The translations under genes and the position numbers were made by a program. The notes beneath the pieces are model-generated. The model was not told the origin of the DNA and ran no database searches. It was given only the letters and a program-made list of their open reading frames with translations. From JADKIH01 sp031385005 (lineage in GTDB: Bacteria; Bacteroidota; Bacteroidia; AKYH767-A; 2013-40CM-41-45), in the NCBI GenBank assembly GCA_031385005.1, contig JANNBB010000070.1:1-64000 (forward strand): a stretch of DNA of 64,000 nt. The letters run 5' to 3'. This document shows positions 55,554 to 62,860 of this stretch, piece after piece; within the stretch, counting starts at the first letter, position 1, and each line of letters opens with the position of its first letter.

Positions 55554-55586
55554 TTTGGAAAATAGTTGTCTAAATAGTTAACTTTG
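55554..55586 (+). promoter_or_regulatory. Promoter for the HigBA module
   Basis: TTTG at 55554-55557, a 21-nt spacer and TAACTTTG at 55579-55586. The GTG start codon of the toxin frame is only 5 nt further, so the transcript would be leaderless or nearly so. Confidence 0.6.
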
Positions 55587-55590
55587 TTTT

Positions 55591-55935
55591 GTGACTTATA
55601 TTAGACAAGTAATTGCCTATAAAAATTATTTTCTCAACTTTTACAAGGAACTGCCTGACAATGTTCAAGCAAAAATCGAATGGACACTAAACTTAATCAG
55701 AGTAAGTCAACAAGTTCCTGAAAAATATTTTAAGCATTTAGAAGGTTCGAAAGGACTCTATGAAATAAGAGTTGAATTTGGAAGTAATATTTATCGCATC
55801 TTTTCCTTTTTCGACTAAGGGAATTTAGTAGTTCTTGGATATGCTTTTCAAAAGAAAACCAAAAAGACACCAAAAAAAGAAATAGAAAAAGCTCTTAAAA
55901 TAATGGAGGAATATAAGAATGAAAACAAAAAGTAA
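55591..55935 (+). pseudogene. higB: HigB/RelE-like toxin with internal stop codon
   Basis: From GTG at 55591 the frame encodes a phage Gp49-like/HigB toxin: TYIRQVIAYKNYFLNFYKEL, VPEKYFKHLEGSKGLYEIRV, EFGSNIYRIFSFFD. It then meets TAA at 55816-55818 (codon 76) and continues in the same frame as GNLVVLGYAFQKKTKKTPKK, EIEKALKIMEEYKNENKK, to a second TAA at 55933-55935. The C-terminal part is exactly the expected end of the family (LxxxFxKKTxKTPxxEIxxA), where the codon at the stop would usually be Glu or Lys. So the toxin is probably inactivated by a one-base nonsense change, unless the stop is read through or is a sequence error. The 3' end overlaps the antitoxin start by 17 nt. Confidence 0.8.
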
Positions 55936-56221
55936 AATAACGACATTAGACCAAATTCTTGACAGAAAGTATGGAAAAAAGGGGCGACCCAAACGTGAGC
56001 AATGGGAGCAACAATTTGAATCGTTTCGACTTGGTGTTTTGCTTGAGCAAGCAAGGACTAAGCTGGGAATGACTCAAGAGGAACTTGCTGACAAATGTGG
56101 TACAAATAAATCTTACATTTCACGCATTGAAAATAACTCCTCTGACATTAGACTTTCGACACTTATGAAAATAATACAGCAAGGACTCGGTGGACACTTA
56201 ACCTTGACGCTTAAACTATAA
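55919..56221 (+). CDS. higA: HigA-type antitoxin, XRE helix-turn-helix
   Basis: 100 aa. N-terminal arm (MKTKSKITTLDQILDRKYGK, GRPKREQWEQQFESFRLG) followed by an XRE-type HTH (LLEQARTKLGMTQEELADKC, GTNKSYISRIENNSSDIRLS, TLMKIIQQGLG). In HigBA modules the antitoxin binds the toxin and represses the shared promoter. Here the antitoxin is intact while the toxin frame has a stop, so the module may have been silenced while keeping its regulator. Overlaps the toxin frame by 17 nt, which implies translational coupling. Ends 9 nt before the right cassette repeat. Confidence 0.9.
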   Translation: MKTKSKITTLDQILDRKYGKKGRPKREQWEQQFESFRLGVLLEQARTKLGMTQEELADKCGTNKSYISRIENNSSDIRLSTLMKIIQQGLGGHLTLTLKL

Positions 56222-56278
56222 TGACTAAAAAACACTGGCTATAACAACGCATTGCCACAACATTCTTTTTTCAAATGG

Positions 56279-57625
56279 TTAAAGCTTTACAACTTTTCGA
56301 GTCACCTTTTTATTTTCGAATATCAACGAAAGGTTATATTCACCTGGTTGTAGATTTTTTTCATCCTTAAATACATGAACATTTTTGCCTCTCGGGGCAT
56401 CAAAGGATTCAGTCATCAGTATTTTTCCTTTATCATCCGAAATCTGCATCCATACTTGTCCTGAACCGGGCAAATAATAGGAAACATCGAAACTTGTTTT
56501 AAATGGAATCGGATTAATATGATCAATCGAAAAAGATTTTTGTGAATTGAATTTTATAGCCGATAGTTCATGCGTGATGAATTTTTTATTTTTAAAGGAT
56601 TGCTTGAGCCGGTAATATACTACTGTTGATCCCGGAGTGGTTTTATCCAAATAGGTGTATTCCGATTCAGCGCTGTCTGATCGTGCGTTAACGATGCCTA
56701 CAGTAGTGAAATCGGTACCATTTAATGATCGCTCCACACTGAAATAAGCCACATCTTTATTTGCTGAGGTCGACCAATGAACTTTTACTCCTCCATCTTT
56801 CATTTCCAACATAAAGTTTAACAAGGATTCCGAAAACGGAACTACCGAGCCCGAATTTCTGACGATCAGGTTGTCGAAAACAACTTTGTCTTCGCCGCCA
56901 CCATTCATATTGCGTCCGACCATTATTTTTCCGGCATTTTTCCAGTATAAGGCACTATTCTTTTCATGTTGTTTTTGCCAAACAATTAATCCATTTGCAA
57001 AAATTTCAGACTTACCTGTTAATGGAGTAAAAATAAACCGAAATGTTCGAAATACTCTATCGGTTGGAATTTCATAATCTGTCTTGGCATTAACAGTTTC
57101 TACTTTTCCTAAATTATTTTCGATTTTGTAACTGATAATTAAGAAACCCTGATCCATACCGAAATTAAATGCTTTCCCACGACTAAAAAAATCGCCGGAT
57201 GGTTCATTTCTTCTGAAGTCTATACTGATGTCTAAGCCATCCTGATTGAATAACTCATTATCTTCAATTTCTAAATCGATATTTTTGCCATTTGGACCGG
57301 GGGCTAATCCATTGGAAGAGGATCTTCCTCCTGTCATGGCATGAGCATCTTCACAGGCGCGTTTTCCATCCGGACCAACAATTGAGGTTGTGACCGGATC
57401 CGCCTCCCAATTGAACTCCGAAATAATCTCTCCTTTACTTAAATCTATACCACCTCCTTCTTCCGTTGTTCCTTTCGCCCGGGTTTTTGTAAGGTTGTTC
57501 AGATTAAGAATAACCAGCAGTCCAATTCCTAACGTTATGAATAAAGTAGAAACGGCAATGACATATAAGAATCGTATTCTTATTTTATTTTTCTGCTTGA
57601 TTCCTTGTTGTATTTTCTTTTTCAT
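56279..57625 (-). CDS. Secreted protein with LamG-like domain, T9SS type A, extended N-terminus
   Basis: 448 aa from ATG at 57625; a TTG one codon upstream is the alternative. A basic N-region of about 20 residues (KKKIQQGIKQKNKIRIRF) precedes one hydrophobic helix (LYVIAVSTLFITLGIGLLVI) and a KTRAKG segment. The middle (about 60-265) resembles a concanavalin A/LamG-like beta-sandwich (LDISIDFRRNEPSGDFFSRG, FRTFRFIFTPLTGKSEIFAN, DKVVFDNLIVRN). A fibronectin-III-like part follows (VKVHWSTSANKDVAYFSVER), then a type A sorting domain (NPIPFKTSFDVSYYLPGSGQ). Third gene of an operon with 57633 and 61057. Its N-terminus resembles that of the 99-aa protein at 61057. Confidence 0.8.
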   Translation of the reverse strand: MKKKIQQGIKQKNKIRIRFLYVIAVSTLFITLGIGLLVILNLNNLTKTRAKGTTEEGGGIDLSKGEIISEFNWEADPVTTSIVGPDGKRACEDAHAMTGGRSSSNGLAPGPNGKNIDLEIEDNELFNQDGLDISIDFRRNEPSGDFFSRGKAFNFGMDQGFLIISYKIENNLGKVETVNAKTDYEIPTDRVFRTFRFIFTPLTGKSEIFANGLIVWQKQHEKNSALYWKNAGKIMVGRNMNGGGEDKVVFDNLIVRNSGSVVPFSESLLNFMLEMKDGGVKVHWSTSANKDVAYFSVERSLNGTDFTTVGIVNARSDSAESEYTYLDKTTPGSTVVYYRLKQSFKNKKFITHELSAIKFNSQKSFSIDHINPIPFKTSFDVSYYLPGSGQVWMQISDDKGKILMTESFDAPRGKNVHVFKDEKNLQPGEYNLSLIFENKKVTRKVVKL

Positions 57626-57632
57626 CAAAGAA

Positions 57633-60600
57633 TTAGTTCTTAATTATTTTTAATGTGTTAATCTTTCCGTTGGAAATAACCGACAAAAAGTAAATCCCTT
57701 TGTTCAAATAGGCCAGATTGTTTATTACTTCTGTTTTTTTATTACCACCTTCTTCTGCATTTCGCTTCATCACAACTTTCCCTTGAGCATCTGAAATTTG
57801 TATAATTGGAATATCCGTTGAGGAATAGCTTACTTGAATTTGGTCTGTGAAAGGATTCGGACTTGCAGCATGTATAACTTCATTTGAACCGGATGCATCT
57901 CTTATTTTTCTTACAACCTTTGTTTCCGAATATACCGGTGTTTCTTCCCGGTTATTGAGTTTTATTCTGTAATAAGAGGTATTATTTACCGGACCCTGGT
58001 CGAAATATTTATATTCTGAAGAACCCTCATTATTCTCTTGACGGATTTGTCCGATTTCATAATAATTAATTCCGTCTTCACTTCTTTCAATACTAAAGGA
58101 AGCATTGGCAATTCCCATTATACTTTCCCATCTTAATTCAACCTCATTGTTATTATCTTTTGCTTCGATTAAGCGGATTTTTAAGTTTTGAGCATTCGAG
58201 TCAGGGACCAGAGCAAAGGTCGACCAGCTATTTATGTTTGTTATTTCTGCCGTTCGAATATTCAAATTCTTGGATGCAGAATTTGTTCCGGATACATTAT
58301 TCCATGAAGTGCCGGTCCAATACAATGTATTATAGAATGGGCAGTCTTTCCCATTGGCATTTTCTTCTTTGTCGAATGAAAATGTGGCATCAGCGGTTAT
58401 TCCTGGAGCTGAAATTTCCCATCTCCTTTTTACTGCAAAAAGAGGAGTACTATTTTCTAAACTTACTGCTCCGCCTGTTAAATTGGTTACGGAGAAAGCA
58501 TCACTAGAAGTTGCAAACGTGCTTATGCTTACCGAATTTCCGACTCCTCCTTTGACATTGAGCTGAACAGGAATATAGGAATTGGCCGACAAGCCGAAAG
58601 GGAATTCATGTACTCCAATACCTAAATTGTTCCAGTTTAATCTTCCACGTGAAGTTGCTTCTTCCGGTTCACTTTCGATAAATCCTTTCAATCGCCTAAT
58701 AGCATCTATGTTGCCATTCTCCACAGAAAGTATATGGTTGTTTAATCGCACCTTTCCTTGAATCAATTCAAGTCGGGTTCTAACATGAATATTTGCATCG
58801 AGTTTAGCAGTGTAGTTATTACCGCTCATGTTAATTCTGAGAATTCCATATTTCAATTCCGGCAGAGTAGAAGAGCCTGTAATTCCGGTAACGCTTTGTT
58901 TCTTTACTCCATTGTATTCTACAATACTGTGTGAATGCAGGTAATATCCGACTCCAAAATTAAGAGCAGCATTTACATTACCCGAAAACCCTTCTTCATT
59001 TGTAAAGGTCAGCACTCCGGACGAATCGATGCGCATTTTACAAAAGCCATAAACACCATTTGAGGATATAACCGAATTGATCAAATTTACTTTTCCGCCG
59101 GGTAAAATGCGTAATGAAAACAGATCATTCGATGTTTGTGAGGATAGGTTTATCTTTCCATTACTTATTTTCAATTCGCAATTTCGATTCACATGTTGTA
59201 TAACCTGTTCAAGAAAATGAGTGTTGCCATTTCGTACATAATTGATTGTTCCATTTCTGTCAAAGCTTAGGATACCAAAAACAGTAGATGAACCCGAACC
59301 TTCCCTATAAATAATTCCGCTTCCTTCTATCTTACAGCTTTCTCCTCGCAAAGAAATAGTATGTTGTGTGCCGTTTGCATTGTTGTCGTATATAATACTT
59401 CCTCCTGATTGCGTGAAATTTCCGTTGATATTTAATTTGATTTGGTCATTCGTTGGTGTGGCATAATTTCCATGCAGTAGCAAGGTGCCGGCAGTCTGAC
59501 TAAATGGCCCGTTTATATTGATCGTAGCCGGACCGGTATTTCCTTTAAACACAAAAGTTCCATTTTGAATCTGAATACCTTTTCCAATAAGAGAATTTAA
59601 CGATCCGGGATTGGCTGAAAGGATTGTATTTCCTCCGTTGACAAGTAATGTGCCTCCTACAAAAAATTCGGTAGAATGGGCAGCTGCAGATGTACCATAA
59701 TTGAAGTTGATTTTACATCCGCGAATATTCATATCCCCGGAAACCTGTATCATTTCTGTTCCTGATGAAGCAGAGGACGTAAACTCAGCATTCGCATTAC
59801 CACTGATGTAAAGGTTTTTTCCAATGCTCATGTTGAGTTTTGCTTTATTGGTAGCAAGACCAATAGAAGTGATTCCATTTCCCCTGAATTTATCTGCTGC
59901 ACTGTTAAACTGAACAGTAAAATTTTCAGTGATAGTGAGGTAGTTAATATTGCCTGTAGAATTACAGGCACTCTGTCCCATGAAAATCCCACCGTTCAAT
60001 AGGAGGTTTTTTACTGTGGCTATAAAAGTTCCCGAATTGGTTGTTGTTACATTGTAAATTATTCTGGTATCACCACTTGTTTGAACGTAATCGCCATCAA
60101 CCCGGAACACAGCATTTCCATTGGAAACCCCGCTAACACCGGAGTTGTTTATTACTTTTACGTTTCCATTATTATAAAAATTCCCCAGTACATGTAGATC
60201 GATATTTCCATTTCCATCATTTAACCCATAAAATTTTCCTCCATTGTTTATGACGGAGTTGGCAGTTATAGTAAAAGAATTTGGGTGGCTGCCATTGTGT
60301 GCTATAAAAGTAGAGTTGAGTGATGTCAAAACAATTTGTCCGATTTCAGTCGATGTAATCGAACCTGTTTTATCTAGAGTAATCCATCCTTGTTCAATTG
60401 TTAACGTTCCTAATATCTTATGTGATTCGAATTTGTTTTTTTGATTCCACTCAATAATTGAACTGATTCCATCAAATGTGTTGATGGTCAGATTCCCAAA
60501 ATTGCCGGTAATAACATCACCTAATGGAATCGTAAAATCGTACCATTTCTTTATGATCAATGTGCTGGATGCATCAAAACTTTCCACGCCATTTGTAAAA

Positions 60601-61055
60601 AGAGAAGCTCCCGACGATGTATTGTTTCCGGGTTTCCAGGTGAATGACGAATTTGGTCCAAGAATAAATGCAGAGCTGAATGTTTGCAGTAAAAGATTCC
60701 CTCCGTTTAAATCTACGGTTCCATTAACTGTAAGATTTCCGCTTAAGGTTAGTGTTTTCTCTGCTAATGAGCTGAAATAGGAGGAGGGACTTACAATCAG
60801 ATTTCTGGCCTGACCATTATTGTTCAAGGTGATTGTATGGCCGACCGATATTTCGATATCGTCTGAATTTGAAGGAATGCCATTTGGTGTCCACGTTGAG
60901 GGATTATCCCAATTCCCCGAATTTCTGCTCACCCGGCTAATAGCAGCTGTATCCGTTGTAATAAACAAGCTTATAGCTATTTGAAGAATCTGGAAAAGTC
61001 GCAACGGCCAACTTCGTTTTTTTGTCAATGATTTTAAGTATTGAATTTGTTTCAT
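57633..61055 (-). CDS. Large secreted beta-helix-like protein, T9SS type A
   Basis: 1140 aa. After a basic N-region and hydrophobic segment (LRLFQILQIAISLFITTDTA) comes the common T9SS-cargo start SGNWDNPSTWTPNGIPSNSD, DIEISVGHTITLNN. Residues about 90-640 are many parallel-strand repeats with motifs such as LTVNGTVDLNGGNLLLQ, INGPFSQTAGTLLLHG and INGNFTQSGGSIIYD, predicting a right-handed beta-helix. A further beta-rich region and an Fn3-like part (VELRWESIMGIANASFSIER) follow, then a type A sorting domain (ASPNPFTDQIQVSYSS to GIYFLSVISNGK). Probably a surface adhesin or matrix protein. Starts 1 nt after the stop of the 99-aa gene; the next gene starts 7 nt after its stop. Confidence 0.85.
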   Translation of the reverse strand: MKQIQYLKSLTKKRSWPLRLFQILQIAISLFITTDTAAISRVSRNSGNWDNPSTWTPNGIPSNSDDIEISVGHTITLNNNGQARNLIVSPSSYFSSLAEKTLTLSGNLTVNGTVDLNGGNLLLQTFSSAFILGPNSSFTWKPGNNTSSGASLFTNGVESFDASSTLIIKKWYDFTIPLGDVITGNFGNLTINTFDGISSIIEWNQKNKFESHKILGTLTIEQGWITLDKTGSITSTEIGQIVLTSLNSTFIAHNGSHPNSFTITANSVINNGGKFYGLNDGNGNIDLHVLGNFYNNGNVKVINNSGVSGVSNGNAVFRVDGDYVQTSGDTRIIYNVTTTNSGTFIATVKNLLLNGGIFMGQSACNSTGNINYLTITENFTVQFNSAADKFRGNGITSIGLATNKAKLNMSIGKNLYISGNANAEFTSSASSGTEMIQVSGDMNIRGCKINFNYGTSAAAHSTEFFVGGTLLVNGGNTILSANPGSLNSLIGKGIQIQNGTFVFKGNTGPATININGPFSQTAGTLLLHGNYATPTNDQIKLNINGNFTQSGGSIIYDNNANGTQHTISLRGESCKIEGSGIIYREGSGSSTVFGILSFDRNGTINYVRNGNTHFLEQVIQHVNRNCELKISNGKINLSSQTSNDLFSLRILPGGKVNLINSVISSNGVYGFCKMRIDSSGVLTFTNEEGFSGNVNAALNFGVGYYLHSHSIVEYNGVKKQSVTGITGSSTLPELKYGILRINMSGNNYTAKLDANIHVRTRLELIQGKVRLNNHILSVENGNIDAIRRLKGFIESEPEEATSRGRLNWNNLGIGVHEFPFGLSANSYIPVQLNVKGGVGNSVSISTFATSSDAFSVTNLTGGAVSLENSTPLFAVKRRWEISAPGITADATFSFDKEENANGKDCPFYNTLYWTGTSWNNVSGTNSASKNLNIRTAEITNINSWSTFALVPDSNAQNLKIRLIEAKDNNNEVELRWESIMGIANASFSIERSEDGINYYEIGQIRQENNEGSSEYKYFDQGPVNNTSYYRIKLNNREETPVYSETKVVRKIRDASGSNEVIHAASPNPFTDQIQVSYSSTDIPIIQISDAQGKVVMKRNAEEGGNKKTEVINNLAYLNKGIYFLSVISNGKINTLKIIKN

Positions 61056-61056
61056 A

Positions 61057-61356
61057 CTATTCGTTATTTGTTGATGTGGCTTCAGGGGATTTTATTTGTT
61101 GAGTCTGAATAGTTTCAGAACCCTCTACTTTGTGTGTTCGGATGATGGGTGCAGGTAAGGCCATTTCATTGGTGAAAACCTGATCTTCTACACGGGTAAA
61201 TTGAATTCCTTGCGCCTTCGTTTTTCGGATATCGCCGTAATAGAAAATTATCATTAGCCCGGCAAAAAGTAAAGTTCCGGTAGCTCCCAAAATAACCAAC
61301 GTTTTGATTCCGAATCGTTGTCGTTGATTAACCCTGTGTTTTATCCTGTTTTTCAT
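61057..61356 (-). CDS. Small single-pass membrane or secreted protein, unknown function
   Basis: 99 aa: basic N-region (MKNRIKHRVNQRQRFGIK), hydrophobic helix (TLVILGATGTLLFAGLMIIF), then YYGDIRKTKAQG and a polar tail ending in EATSTNNE. The layout basic arm, helix, KTKAQG parallels the start of the 56279 protein (KTRAKG), so the two seem to share an N-terminal module. The tail has no domain I recognise. It is the first gene of the operon 61057-57633-56279 and is separated from the next gene by 1 nt, so translational coupling is likely. A role in export or anchoring of the two large proteins is a guess. Confidence 0.7.
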   Translation of the reverse strand: MKNRIKHRVNQRQRFGIKTLVILGATGTLLFAGLMIIFYYGDIRKTKAQGIQFTRVEDQVFTNEMALPAPIIRTHKVEGSETIQTQQIKSPEATSTNNE

Positions 61357-61581
61357 GCGATTTGATTTAACACTTACGTGAATACAGGTTTACGATAAAA
61401 ACTGCATTCATCTTCAATTAAAACAAATCAGATATTACAGTTGTAAGGAAATTCGGAAAATTAAAATGGAAAAAATAAATAATAGGGAAGGGTCTGGTCA
61501 TTATAACCGGAATAAAAAATAATAATTGGCTGTAACAGGAAGTAACTTCCTATTCAGAAAAAAGCAATTACCTAAAATAAT

Positions 61582-62754
61582 TTAATTTGAAAACACAAGA
61601 TCAGAGGGCAGGATGGTATTGTTTTCTGACATGATTGCAGCACGTTCGATGACTGCTTTCAATTCACGTACATTACCGGGCCATTTGTATTTCATCAGAA
61701 AATCTACTGCCTCTTTACTCAATGCAATAGGAGGCATTTTATTTTCTTTGCAGAAATCAATCAGGAAGCTTTTAGATAATAAGATAACGTCGTCCCCACG
61801 TTCTAGTAACGGCGGCAAGTGAATTAAAAATCCTTGTAAGCGATAGAACAAATCTTCTCTAAAGCGTCCTTCTTTTACTTCTTGTACAAGATTTCTATTT
61901 GTAGCTGCAATGACCCTGACATCAAGTTTAATAGATTTGTTGCTACCAATTCGAGTGACTTCTTTTTCCTGAAGTACGCGTAATAATTTGGTTTGCATCA
62001 TCAGGTCCATTTCACCAATCTCATCAAGAAATACTGTTCCTTCATTAGCTTCTTCAAATTTCCCTATCCTTCTTTCTCTTGCATCAGTAAATGCACCTTT
62101 TTCGTGACCGAACAATTCACTTTCAATCAAATCCTCGGGTATGGCACCCATGTTTACGGTCACAAATGGTTTTTTGGCTCGTGGAGAATTATAATGAATA
62201 GCTTTTGCGACAAGTTCTTTTCCTGTCCCTGATTGTCCGGTTACCAATACCATGATATTACTTTTCTCCACTTTTTGAATCATCTTCAAAATCTTCATTA
62301 CAGGACCGCTATTTCCTAAAATATTCGTGTATTTATTTCTGTCAATGATGATATCTTTCAGGTGATCGTTTTCTTTTCTTAAATGAACGGATTCGACAAG
62401 TGTTTTAATTGAATTCTCCAGATTTACAAGTGCATTATCGTCCTTGATAATGTAATCGACTACTCCTTTTCTATAAGTATCAATAACCACATCTAGCTTT
62501 TCCTGACCTGAAACGATGATGCAATGAATGGAATCATTATAATTTCTGATTTTCTCCAGTAATTCCACACCATTCATTCCCGGAAGGTTATAATCGAGCG
62601 TAACAATATCAGGGTTGAGGTGAAGATTATTTAGAAACTCTTCTGGGGATAGAAAATGCGTGACATCAATATTGTCAAGCTTTTCTAACGTCTTCTTGAT
62701 GAGATTTCCTAAGAAATGATCATCTTCGACTACAAAGATTTTTGCTATTGCCAT
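61582..62754 (-). CDS. Sigma-54 activator response regulator without DNA-binding domain
   Basis: 390 aa. Receiver domain at 1-120 with acidic pocket ED/D at 10-12, phosphoacceptor Asp54 (TLDYNLPGMNG) and Lys104. AAA+ sigma-54 activation domain at about 143-385: Walker A GQSGTGKE (173-180), the sigma-54 contact loop GAFTDA (220-225), Walker B VFLDEIGE (241-248), arginine-finger region FREDLFYRL and WPGNVREL (358-365). NtrC-type proteins usually end in a Fis-type helix-turn-helix; here the frame stops at LPSDLVFSN just after the AAA+ domain, and I find no Fis-like sequence in the downstream 225 nt in any frame. Such forms act on sigma-54 without upstream DNA binding. No histidine kinase is adjacent. 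It lies upstream of the 61057-56279 operon. Confidence 0.9.
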   Translation of the reverse strand: MAIAKIFVVEDDHFLGNLIKKTLEKLDNIDVTHFLSPEEFLNNLHLNPDIVTLDYNLPGMNGVELLEKIRNYNDSIHCIIVSGQEKLDVVIDTYRKGVVDYIIKDDNALVNLENSIKTLVESVHLRKENDHLKDIIIDRNKYTNILGNSGPVMKILKMIQKVEKSNIMVLVTGQSGTGKELVAKAIHYNSPRAKKPFVTVNMGAIPEDLIESELFGHEKGAFTDARERRIGKFEEANEGTVFLDEIGEMDLMMQTKLLRVLQEKEVTRIGSNKSIKLDVRVIAATNRNLVQEVKEGRFREDLFYRLQGFLIHLPPLLERGDDVILLSKSFLIDFCKENKMPPIALSKEAVDFLMKYKWPGNVRELKAVIERAAIMSENNTILPSDLVFSN

Positions 62755-62860
62755 TTTGTAAACACTTTTATGTGAATCTTTTTATCCATTTCGACCACTT
62801 ATTGTTGCATTTCCACCTCATAAATACGGTACATTTATCATCAAATTCTTACAGTTTTAT

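Larger units (their letters stand above)
55500..56270 (+). mobile_element. Putative mobile gene cassette B (HigBA cargo)
   Basis: Bounded on the left by GATATAGCCAATGTT (55500-55514; 13 of 15 bases match the cassette A end) and on the right by AACACTGGCTATAAC (56231-56245), the inverted counterpart, followed by the tail AACGCATTGCC and ACAACATTCTTTTTT. Right repeat plus tail match cassette A at 37 of 41 bases. The cargo is a toxin-antitoxin module unrelated to the lipoprotein of cassette A. Unlike cassette A it carries its own promoter. It is inserted between the PorE-like gene and the 3' end of the gene at 56279. Confidence 0.6.

Noticed and set aside
61357..61581. Frameshifted Fis/HTH domain downstream of the sigma-54 regulator
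   Set aside because: Reading the gap in the three minus-strand frames gave no helix-turn-helix-like sequence; only AT-rich spacer is present.
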